Part shown: positions 1 to 9,400 of the stretch, piece after piece
How positions within the stretch are numbered: the first letter of the stretch is position 1
Layout of the letters: every line of letters begins with the position of its first letter
IMG/VR virus record: IMGVR_UViG_3300010300_000101
Span: 1-24,405 of that record
Source of the DNA: a virus
DNA length: 24,405 nt
Reading direction: 5' to 3' (one strand)
The notes under the pieces: model-generated
Told to the model about the DNA's origin: nothing
Database searches by the model: none
Seen by the model: only the letters and a program-made list of their open reading frames with translations
Program-made: the position numbers and the translations under genes

Positions 1-68
1 GTGAGGACGAATATTTCTGGAAAACTGCTAAAGAAAGAGAAAATTTACCTCAAGAGGACGAAAAATGA
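1..68 (+). CDS. 3' end of an unidentified upstream gene (partial)
   Basis: An open frame runs in from the left edge (codons start at base 3) and ends with TGA at 66-68. The 21 visible residues are acidic and charged, running from EDEYFWKTAK to PQEDEK. The stop overlaps the start of the next gene in an ATGA arrangement, which is typical of translationally coupled phage genes and supports this frame being real. Too little is present for identification. In T4-like cyanophages other baseplate genes (gp53, gp5) can lie nearby upstream of gp25, but nothing visible here proves that. Confidence 0.6.
   Translation, partial: EDEYFWKTAKERENLPQEDEK
54..60 (+). promoter_or_regulatory. Ribosome binding site of the 66-aa gene
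   Basis: GAGGACG, with its GAGG core 7 nt before the ATG at 65, is a good Shine-Dalgarno match. It lies inside the end of the upstream gene and supports the start at 65. Confidence 0.5.
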
Positions 69-265
69 GCACTCAACACGATTTTTTAGACAATTTGGCA
101 AATCATCAGCATCAAAAAATGCTTCGTGAGATTGCAAATGATGATTTAACACCCAAAAAACACGATTTTCACGTTCAAAACGAACTTCACGAAAAAATTC
201 GCAATGATGAAGATTATGATGACTGGGAATATGGTACTGAACCCATCCCACTGAACGAATTTTGA
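65..265 (+). CDS. Small hypothetical protein, 66 aa
   Basis: Complete ORF of 66 residues starting at ATG 65, overlapping the upstream stop (ATGA) and preceded by a GAGG ribosome-binding core. The protein is very hydrophilic, rich in His, Asp, Glu and Asn, with an acidic C-terminal third (NDEDYDDWEYG). It has no cysteine, signal peptide or membrane segment. The N-terminal half (DFLDNLANHQHQKMLREIAN) looks helical. I do not recognise the family. Its coupling to the upstream gene and its position just before gp25 suggest a small virion or baseplate accessory protein, but that is inference from location only. The stop is followed by a 40-base gap with a late-promoter box, so it probably ends the preceding transcription unit. 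Confidence 0.7.
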   Translation: MSTQHDFLDNLANHQHQKMLREIANDDLTPKKHDFHVQNELHEKIRNDEDYDDWEYGTEPIPLNEF

Positions 266-276
266 TCGGATACCTT

Positions 277-284
277 AATAAATA
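277..284 (+). promoter_or_regulatory. Candidate phage late promoter (AATAAATA)
   Basis: AATAAATA sits in the 40-base gap between the 66-aa gene and gp25, within TTAATAAATAAG. It matches the NATAAATA late-promoter element of T4-like cyanophages, which is read with the gp55 sigma factor and related to T4 TATAAATA. The box ends 21 bases before the GTG at 306, leaving a very short leader. It would drive gp25, gp6 and possibly the giant gene. There is no -35 element, as expected for a late promoter. Confidence 0.6.
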
Positions 285-305
285 AGTTATAATCGCCGTA
301 TTCGT

Positions 306-707
306 GTGCCTTTAGAACGGGTTAGTCAGGGTTTTAAGGACCTCAGTATGACATTCAAGAGAAATCCTCTGAATGATGACTTAATTGCGCTCAAGAATGA
401 AACTGCAATTGCCCGTTCTATAAGAAATATTGTGTTTACTGTGCCTGGGGAACGATTTTTTGACAATAATTTTGGATCTAATATTTCAAGAGTGCTTTTT
501 GAGAATGTAGATAATATCTCTGCTTCTGCTATTAGACAGGAAATAATCCAGTCTGTTCTGAACTATGAACCAAGAGTTGATTTGATTGATGTTAAAATTC
601 TTCCAGACTTAGACTCTAATGAGTTTAATGCTACGATTACCTATGAAATCATAGGTGCAGATGTTCCTCCGCAAGAATTACAATTTGTTTTGCAACCAAC
701 TAGGTAA
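306..707 (+). CDS. 25: Baseplate wedge subunit gp25
   Basis: 133 residues, almost exactly the length of T4 gp25 (132 aa), a member of the GPW/gp25 family. In T4, gp25 sits with gp6 in the inner baseplate ring and contacts the first sheath layer, helping start sheath assembly. Visible family features are the N-terminal PLERVSQGFKDLSMTF, then NPLNDDLIALKNETAIARSI, VFTVPGERFFDNNFGSNISR, and the conserved EPR core in YEPRVDLIDV (E88-P89-R90). The start is GTG at 306. An in-frame ATG at 348 would delete the PLERVSQGFKD segment that related phage proteins keep, so GTG is preferred although no strong Shine-Dalgarno precedes it. The family was once called lysozyme-like, but a structural role is expected. 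It lies 2 nt before gp6. Confidence 0.93.
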   Translation: MPLERVSQGFKDLSMTFKRNPLNDDLIALKNETAIARSIRNIVFTVPGERFFDNNFGSNISRVLFENVDNISASAIRQEIIQSVLNYEPRVDLIDVKILPDLDSNEFNATITYEIIGADVPPQELQFVLQPTR

Positions 708-709
708 AA

Positions 710-2743
710 ATGCCATTATCCAACTTTACTAACCTGGACTTTGAACAGGTTAAAACTACTCTCAGAGAATATCTAAAAGAGAATTCTAACTTTACTGACT
801 ATGATTTTGAAGGGTCTAACCTTTCAACAATTTTGAATGTTCTGGCATACAATACCTATATCACCTCATACAACGCAAACATGGTTGCGAATGAGGTTTT
901 TATTGATAGTGCAACATTAAGAGAGAATGTTGTTTCTTTAGCAAGAAATATTGGGTACTTACCGAAGTCTAGATCAGCAGCAAGAGCAACCATAAGTTTT
1001 TATATTGTAACAACAGATATTACACCAACGCCATCAACAATTACTCTTAAAAAAGGTATTGTTGCTACTTCATCAGGTTCTTTTGGTAAACAATCTTATG
1101 TCTTTTCGATTTTAGAAGATATTACAGTTCCTGTTTATAATAATGAGGCAAATTTTGTTAATGTGCCCATTTATGAAGGAACTTTATTAACATCAAACTT
1201 TACTGTTGATGCAAGAACCCCTAATCAGAAGTTTATTTTAGATAATATTGGAATTGATACTGATTTGATGACTGTTTCGGTCAAACCAAATCAACAATCT
1301 TCAAGAAGTGTGAAATATTCTGTTCAAGACAGTTTATTTGATATAAAATCCGACTCAAAAGTCTACTATCTTCAAGAAGCAGATGATGAAAGATATGAGA
1401 TTATTTTTGGGGATGGAATTTTTGGAAATAAATTAGAAGATAATAATTTTATCACTGTAGATTATATTACATCAAGTGGAGATTCTGCAAACGGAGTTGG
1501 AAAATTCAGATTTGCTGGAAAATTGGTGTACAACCGTAATGCTCAAGAATATACGGTAACTTCTGGAATCTCTGCTGTTACAACAGGTCTTACTGCATCT
1601 GGCGGAGCACCAATTGAGGGTGTTGAGTCAATTAAAAAGTATGCACCAAGAATTTATGCTTCTCAAAATCGTGCATTGACCGCAAATGACTACGAAACCT
1701 TGATTCCAGCAAAAATTTATCCAGAAACTGAGTCAATTTCAGTTTTTGGTGGTGAAGAGTTGATTCCTCCACAATATGGAAAAGTTTTTATCAGCATAAA
1801 ACCAAAATTTGGGGATTTTCTTCCAAATTTGGTCAAAGAAAACATCAAAATGAAGTTGAAAAAGTATTCTGTTGCAGGAATCGTTCCAGAAATACTTGAT
1901 TTGAAATATTTGTACTTAGAAGTTGACAGCAAAATCTACTATAACTCAAATTTAGCACCATCTGCGACTGCAGTTTCATCTATTGTTCAAAACAATGCGA
2001 TAAAATATGCAGAATCTTCAGAAATGAACCGATACGGTGCTAGATTTAAGTATAGTAAGTTCTTGAAGACAATTGACGACAGTCATGAGGCAGTTACTTC
2101 TAACATAACAACTGTTAGGATGAGAAGGGATTTAAGATTGGTCTTAAACACTTTCGCAGAGTATTCGATTGGATTTGGCAATGAGATTCATATCAAGGAT
2201 ATGAATGGATATAATATAAAATCAAGTGCTTTTAGAATTGCGGGAGTTCAAGAGAATGTTTACCTATCAGATATTCCCGATACAAATAAAGTAACTGGAT
2301 CTATTTTCTTATTCACTTTACCAAATGTAGGATCACAGTCTCCAACTATTGTGAGGAGAAACGTTGGAACAATAATCTATACAACTGGTGTTATTACGTT
2401 GAATCCTGTAAATATGCTTGCAGGAAAACCAAAGGATGGAGTTTCGATTATTGAAATTGAAGCAGTTCCTCAATCAAATGATGTTGTCGGATTACAGGAT
2501 TTGTATTTGCAACTAGATATTAGTAGCAGTAATTTTGAAACTGTTATTGATGAGATAGCGTCTGGTTTAGATCCTTCAGCATCTAACTATGTCGTATCTT
2601 CAAGTTACTCTAATGGCAACTTAGTTCGTTCTGGAGGTCCCTCATCAGCAACTAACACAACAACATCTAATGTAAGTAGTAATTCTACTACTAATGCCAC
2701 TACAACTACATCAGGAACTTCTTCCAGTTCATCCTCATACTAA
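710..2743 (+). CDS. 6: Baseplate wedge subunit gp6
   Basis: 677 residues, close to T4 gp6 (660 aa), directly after gp25. In T4, gp6 forms the wedge backbone and, by dimerisation, the continuous inner ring of the baseplate. The N-terminus (FTNLDFEQVKTTLREYLKE, then GSNLSTILNVLAYNTYITSY with NEVFIDSATLRENVVSLARN) is the typical gp6 helical region. The middle shows the baseplate-J-like hallmarks: EIIFGDGIFGN near residues 229-239, then GGAPIEGVESIKKYAPRIYA and NRALTANDYETLI around residues 300-330. The C-terminal ~37 residues (nt ~2630-2740) are a Ser/Thr/Asn-rich low-complexity tail ending SSSSSSY, which T4 gp6 does not have. The ATG at 710 follows the gp25 stop by 2 nt and has no clear Shine-Dalgarno, suggesting translational coupling. 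Confidence 0.93.
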   Translation: MPLSNFTNLDFEQVKTTLREYLKENSNFTDYDFEGSNLSTILNVLAYNTYITSYNANMVANEVFIDSATLRENVVSLARNIGYLPKSRSAARATISFYIVTTDITPTPSTITLKKGIVATSSGSFGKQSYVFSILEDITVPVYNNEANFVNVPIYEGTLLTSNFTVDARTPNQKFILDNIGIDTDLMTVSVKPNQQSSRSVKYSVQDSLFDIKSDSKVYYLQEADDERYEIIFGDGIFGNKLEDNNFITVDYITSSGDSANGVGKFRFAGKLVYNRNAQEYTVTSGISAVTTGLTASGGAPIEGVESIKKYAPRIYASQNRALTANDYETLIPAKIYPETESISVFGGEELIPPQYGKVFISIKPKFGDFLPNLVKENIKMKLKKYSVAGIVPEILDLKYLYLEVDSKIYYNSNLAPSATAVSSIVQNNAIKYAESSEMNRYGARFKYSKFLKTIDDSHEAVTSNITTVRMRRDLRLVLNTFAEYSIGFGNEIHIKDMNGYNIKSSAFRIAGVQENVYLSDIPDTNKVTGSIFLFTLPNVGSQSPTIVRRNVGTIIYTTGVITLNPVNMLAGKPKDGVSIIEIEAVPQSNDVVGLQDLYLQLDISSSNFETVIDEIASGLDPSASNYVVSSSYSNGNLVRSGGPSSATNTTTSNVSSNSTTNATTTTSGTSSSSSSY

Positions 2744-2760
2744 GACGATAAATTCATAAA

Positions 2761-3459
2761 ATGTCAGAAACCAGAGTTCAGTTTAGTACTATTGTCTCAA
2801 GCCAACTTCCTGCTTATGTAAGGGAAGATTATCCTTTAGTATCTGAGTTTTTAAAACAATACTATCTTGGACAAGAGTATCAAGGTGGACCGGTTGATTT
2901 AATTCAAAATATTGACAAATACATTAAATTAGATAATAACACAAATTTGTCTGAAAGTGTTATTCTTGGATCGGATATAACTTTTTACGACACAACTATT
3001 ACAGTTGACCCAGGAAAATCTCCAACAGGAACAAAGGGATTTCCTGATACTTATGGATTATTAAAAATTGAAGATGAAGTAATTACATATACAGGAAAAA
3101 CTGATTTTTCTTTTATTGGGTGTAGAAGAGGTTTTGTTGGAATTACTTCTTATAGGGATGACTTAAACAAAGAAGAAGTTGTATTTGAATCGAATAGATC
3201 GGAAGACCACGGTGCTGGTGTATCTATTGAAAACTTGAGTTGCCTGTTTTTAAAAGAATTTTTATTAAAAGTAAAACATCAATTTCTTCCAGGATTAGAA
3301 AACAGAGAGTTAGATTCTGAATTAAATCAAAATCTCTTTATAAAACAATCTAAAGATTTTTATCTGAGTAAAGGAACTGATGCTTCCTTTAAAATTCTTT
3401 TCAAAGCACTGTATAATAAAGATGTATCTGTTGTAAAACCATCAGAGTATCTTTTTACG
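2761..3459 (+). other. gp7-like wedge-docking region of the giant protein (residues 1-233)
   Basis: Contains a helical, aromatic-rich start (YPLVSEFLKQYYLGQEYQGG) followed at residues ~160-225 by LFLKEFLLKVKHQFLPGLE and FYLSKGTDASFKILFK. By memory this parallels, in the same order, a segment of T4 gp7 (FEAFCEAYIQYLSDGYG, then DFYSTKGIEASYKFLFK). A small IEDEVITYT / GCRRGFVG element is inserted at residues ~96-134. Domain borders are approximate. Confidence 0.65.
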
Positions 3460-6400
3460 CCTTCTAATTCCAACTATGAAGCAGTAAGACAATTAGTTGT
3501 TGAAGCAATTTCTGGAAACCCAGAAAACTTGGAATATGCTACTTTGTATCAAGACGCATACAAATTTGATAGTAGAATTCAAAAAGCATATGCACCAATT
3601 ACTTCTGTAGAAAAAATTGAAGTAGGATATGGCAAATCTTTCTATCGTCTCAGTTATGATGGTGGATATAATAGAGATATTGGAGTTGATGGATCTGCTT
3701 ATGGTAAATTCTCTGTAGAGGCATCAACCAAAATTATTGGGAATGTTTCTTCAGGATCAACAATTATAGATGTTGAGTCAACTGTTGGATTTGGAAGCAC
3801 AGGAGAATTGTATGTAAATTATGCCGACACCACAACAGGCATAGTATCATATACTTCAAAATCACTAACTCAGTTTTTTGGAGTTACCAACTTAACTAAA
3901 AATATTTCCGATGCAACAACTATCGGAATTAATACTTTTGCGTATGGTAGATCGAAATTAAATCAAGACGAGATCGTAAGAGTTAGAATTTCATCGGTAT
4001 ATGATAATTTAAAATTACCTACAGATGCAAATAGTTTAAAAAGAGGAACTACTGCAAACATAACGACTTTAGGATTTACTGAAAATAATTTCAAAACAAA
4101 CAAATGGTTCTATAATGTTGCCCCAATCTATAAAGTATCAAAGGTTGAGTTAATTGATTCTTCCGATTACACATATAAAATAACTTTGAATGTAAAGCAT
4201 TACTTTAAGGTAGGAAACTCTGCGAGTATTGTTATTAATGATGGAACAGAAAAAGCAACTAATATTGTTAGTATTTCTGGAGAAAAATCTTTTAATGTTC
4301 GTGGACAAGGTGTTTTAAATCCAAACACAGTTTTAAAAATTAAGAGAAGAATTCAAAAAGGATCTTCAAACACTTTCCCTCAAATTCAACAATTCTCTAC
4401 GGGTATTGATGCATTATATAAAAATGGCAGCAATGATTACATAGTTGCATCACCTTCTCTTCCAAAGTATAATGCACAACCTATTGAAGTTACACCAAGA
4501 CAATTTAAATTCTCTGGAACTTTCTCTGGAACAGACTTTTTAATATCTCCTGGTTTTGAGCATGGATTCTACACTGGAGATGCAGTTTATTATAGTGCCA
4601 GATTAATCACTCAACAATATGTTGATGATTCTGGAACAGTACAATCAAGATTAGTAAGAGACACTGGACTATTTGATGATGGATTATATTTTGTCCAGAG
4701 AGTAGATGGATTTACTTTAAAATTTGCAAAGAGTAGAAATGATATCTATAGTTCCAAATTTGTTTCTGTAGACACACAAACTACAGTAACTGATAGTATT
4801 ATTCAACCATTTGAATTTTATGCAAAGACATTAAAGCCACAGAAGATCTTAAGAAAAATATCTACACCAAAATTTGATGGTTCAATAAACGAAACTAAAC
4901 CAGGTTTCACTGGAATCTTGGTAAACGGAGTAGAAGTATTAAATTACAAATCAAAAGATTTTATTGCATACGGCAAAATTGAAAAAGTTGACATTCTATC
5001 TCCCGGAAAAAATATTGATGTCATAAATCCACCAAATTTACTTATCAGTGATTCTGTTGGTACTGGAGCGACTGGTTATATTTCGGTATCGGGATCTCTC
5101 AAAGAAGTAAGGATAAAGGATCCTGGATTTGATTACCTAACAACTCCAAAAGTGAAGATCACTGGAGGAAATGGCCAAGGAGCATTATGTCAGGTCAATA
5201 TGAAATTAATTGACCATGCTCCAGAATTTTTTGCAGATGAGATATCAAATAGAGTTGTTGTTGGTGTCGCTTCAACTCAATCTAGAATTGGTTTTACGAC
5301 ATATCATAAATTTAGAAATGCCGAACAAGTAATTTACAAAACTAGAGATCAGCAAGCAATTGCTGGAATAGTTACGAATTCTTCTTATTATGTTTCTGTA
5401 ATTGATAATACAACCATTAGACTGCATAATACACAGGGTGATGCTATTGCCGGATTAAACACAGTATTTTTAACAAATTTTGGTTCTGGAAGACATTCAT
5501 TACAATCTGTAAATAAAAAATCTGTTGTCAGTTCAATTAACGTTGTTAGTGGCGGATCTGGGTATCAATACAAAAAGAGAACGTCTCCTGCAGCTACAGG
5601 AATCAACACAGCATCAAACGTAATATCAATTGACAATCATGACTATCAAACTGGAGAGCTTGTTAACTATACTTGTATCGGGACACCAGTTTCTGGTCTC
5701 TCTGTAGATACAGAATATTATGTCACTGTAGTTGACAAAAACTCCTTCAGACTTTCTTCGGTTGGAGTAAGTTCTGATAGAGAATTCTATTATAGAACAA
5801 AACAATACGTCAATCTTGAGACTGTTGGTGTAGGAACTCATGTATTTAATTATCCAGATATATCAGTAACTCTCTCCGGAGAAGTTGGAATTTCTTCAAT
5901 TGGATCAGAAGACTTTAAGGCAGAAATAGAACCCATTTTCAGAGGATCTGTAACCGCGGTCCACCTTGAAAATGGTGGTGTTGGATATGGATCTTCTGAA
6001 ATTTTAAATTATGAGCACCAACCACAAATTACTCTGCAGCAAGGTAGAAATGCACAAGTAAAACCAATTATTTCAAATGGTAGAATATCTCAAGTCATTG
6101 TTTTAAATTCTGGATCTAACTACACATCAACTCCAGACTTAATAATCAGTGGTGATGGTATTGGTGCAGTTCTAGTCCCTGTAATGCAAAATGGTACACT
6201 TTCTGAAGTAAAAATTATAGAACCAGGTGGTGGGTATACTCAAAACGAAACCACTATTACAATATTAGATGCCGGTGAAAATGATTTAGATACAGTATTC
6301 AGGGCAAAACTTAAAACTTGGACAGTAAACCTTTTTGAAAAGAACTTCCCATACTATGCTAAAGATGATGGAGTTATTGTATCAGGAACCAATGAACTTC

Positions 6401-9400
6401 AATACTCTCATGTTTATCCACCAAGAGTTTTAAGAGAAAGTTGTTTTGTGGTAGATCAAGAGGGAAATACTCAATTTGGAGAAAGTGATCTTCGCAAAGT
6501 TAACAGTATTGAAGTAGCATCGGCAAAACACTCTCCCATTTTGGGATTTGCTTATGATGGACATCCAATTTATGGTCCATACGGATATTCTAGTAAGACT
6601 GGTGGAATCATAGTTAATATGAAGTCCGGTTATTCCTTAGATTTGAAATCAGGAAGACCTCCAACTTCTATTTTCCCCGAAGGATTCTTTATCGAAGATT
6701 ACACACATAAAGATGTTTCTGATCAAAGTGTTCTTGACGAAAACAATGGAAGATTTTGCATCACTCCAGATTATCCTGAAGGCACATATGCATACTTCAT
6801 GACGGTTAATGACCAATTTGCAGAGTCATCTGGTGTATTCGAAAAATACAAAAAACCAGTGTTCCCATACATTATTGGTCATAATTATCACTCTATACCA
6901 GATGAGTTTAACTTCTTAAATTCATCCACTCAAGATTTGTATCCATTTGAAACTAGTGATCTTCGCAGAAATACAGAACCATTAAATCTTATCGAAGAAG
7001 ATTCTGAATACCCATATATTTTCCTTCCAAATGCATTAAATCAAACGTTAGATGTATCCAAAGTAGCACCAGGAACAATCAACGGTATTGGTATTGTAAC
7101 TTCTGGTGACTATTATAAGGTAGGAGAAACGTTGGTCTTTGATAATACTGGAACAAGTGGTGATAGTGCATACGCCAAAATTTCTAAGGTCAAAGGAAGA
7201 TCAGTCAATCGTATTAGTGTTGCTTCAAGTGTAATTGAGAATGTAGAGTTTTATCCTGGTGATAAAACAGGAGAGTATAAAATCTACAGTGATTATCCAC
7301 ACCAGTTCTCAAATTTAGACATAGTTTCTATATCTGGCATATCAACAACTGGATCTGGAATTGATGGTTCGTATACTGCAGGTATTTCTTCAAATAGATT
7401 TACCATTGCTGGTGTAGGAACAACTGGAGTTGCAATAGGAACGGATGGAGTTACTGGACTTGTAACATATTTTAGTCTCGTCGGTGACCTTGCTTTCTCT
7501 AACATCAGAGAAAATGACATACTTGCTGCAGGAACGGAAAAAGTTAAAGTATTGAACGTTGACAAACTCTCCTCAAGAATAAGAGTTCTGAGAGCAGTTG
7601 AAGGAACCGTTGCAACTTCACATACTATTGGCAAATTCATATATGAAGATCCCAGAAAATTAACTATTAATGTTGGGTATAAAACTGATTATGCTTACAG
7701 GATTAACGAGCAAGTGTATTTCAATCCTGTCGAAACTGTTGGTCTCGGAACCACATCTGGAGTTGGTATTGGAACTACTATTTCATTCTCAAATCCAGGT
7801 GCAGGAATAACTCAAAAGTTTATTCCAACAAAATCACTTTACTTTAGAAATCACAACTTCAAGACTGGAGACTTGGTAACATACTCTCCAGGAAACGGTG
7901 GTACTGGATTATATGTTGAAGATGAGAGTAATGTTGGTATTGGCACAACGTTGACAGATGGTGAGCAATTGTACGTTGCAAAGATAAATGATGATTTGAT
8001 TGGAATTGCAACAGTAAGAGTTGGTTTGGGAACAACAGGAACTTTTGTTGGAATTGCATCTACTTACAGAAGTTCTTCCACTCTCTTCATAAAAGGTGTA
8101 GGTATTGGAGATACTCATAGCTTCACCACAAATCATACTGTAATAACAGGAACATTACGCAAAAATACTGTTACTGTATCTACAGCATCGACTCACGGAC
8201 TCAATTCATCTCACAAAGTTGATGTATTTGTAAATCCAGCAAATACTAAAACAATAACCATAAAGTATGATGATTACAACAGAAGAATTCTTGTCAATCC
8301 TCTTGATTTTACAACCTCTGGCGTTAACACATCTACTGGAAGTATTGCATTAACAGATCATGGATTTAAAGGTGGAGAAAAGGTAATCTACACCGCATCT
8401 GATGTTTCTGAAGGATTGACAAATGAAAAGATATATTATGTTTCTAGAGTAGATAAAGATAACATCAAACTTGCAACAAGTTATTTCAATGCGACGCAAG
8501 CAGATCCAGTTACTGTTGGAATTGCAAGTACAGGAACTACTGGTGGTACTATTAGTCCAATCAATCCACCATTAACAGTATACAAGAACTCAACAGTAAT
8601 CTTTGATTTATCAGATGCATCTCTTGGATATTCTGTGTTTGGATCAAAATATCCTGCGTTTGATCTTAACCTGTATACTGATAATAACTTTACTAAAGTT
8701 TGGAACAAGAGTAAAAATAGTAAAACCTTTGAATATACTAAATCTGGACAAGTTGGATCTGCTGGAGGAAAATCTACTTTAGCAGTTAATGAAAATATTC
8801 CAGAAACATTATATTACAAGTTGGATTTAGTTTATGATGCAAATCTTCCAAAAGTAAAATCAGAAGTATTTGTTGATAATGAAGTCATTTCTGGAAACGA
8901 ATTAACAGCAAAAGAAAGTGGGTATAATGGAACTCACAGTATTGTTGTTGGAACCACCACCACGTTCACTTATACATTAGCAAATCCCCCAGAGTCGGTT
9001 TCATACGCATCTACAACATCTTCCCAAATAAGTTACGAGACTGATTGTACTCATACTTATGGACCTGTTGCTAAGGTGGAAATTATTAATCCTGGAAGAA
9101 ATTATTATTCACTTCCAGGTATAACAACTGTTAATGAAACTAATGGTTCTGGAGCAATATTTGAAGCGACTAGTTCGACAATCGGACAATTAAAAGACGC
9201 AAAGATAAATGACATTGGATTTAATCTTCCAGCAGACAATACTCTAAAACCAAGAGTTCTTTTCCCACAGACAGTCAAAATTAATGCATTGTATTCATTA
9301 GATGAAATTGGAATATCTTCTTTCGGAAGAGGATTCAGCATCCCTCCACAGTTGATTGTTCTTGATGGATCGACTAGGGAAGTTGTTGATGATGTAGTTT

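Noticed and set aside
266-305. A terminator between the 66-aa gene and gp25
   Set aside because: No GC-rich inverted repeat followed by a T run is visible in the 40-base gap; only the AATAAATA box stands out.
348-707. Alternative ATG start for gp25 at 348
   Set aside because: It would remove the PLERVSQGFKD segment conserved in related gp25 proteins, and no better ribosome-binding site precedes it.
306-707. gp25 as an active lysozyme
   Set aside because: The 'gp25-like lysozyme' label is an old family name. The protein fits the structural wedge subunit in length and context, and no catalytic motif is evident.
2747-2754. GATAAATT before the giant gene as a late promoter
   Set aside because: It has one mismatch in the last position of NATAAATA, in a 17-base gap in very AT-rich DNA. 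The giant gene can be expressed from the promoter before gp25, so support is too weak to list.
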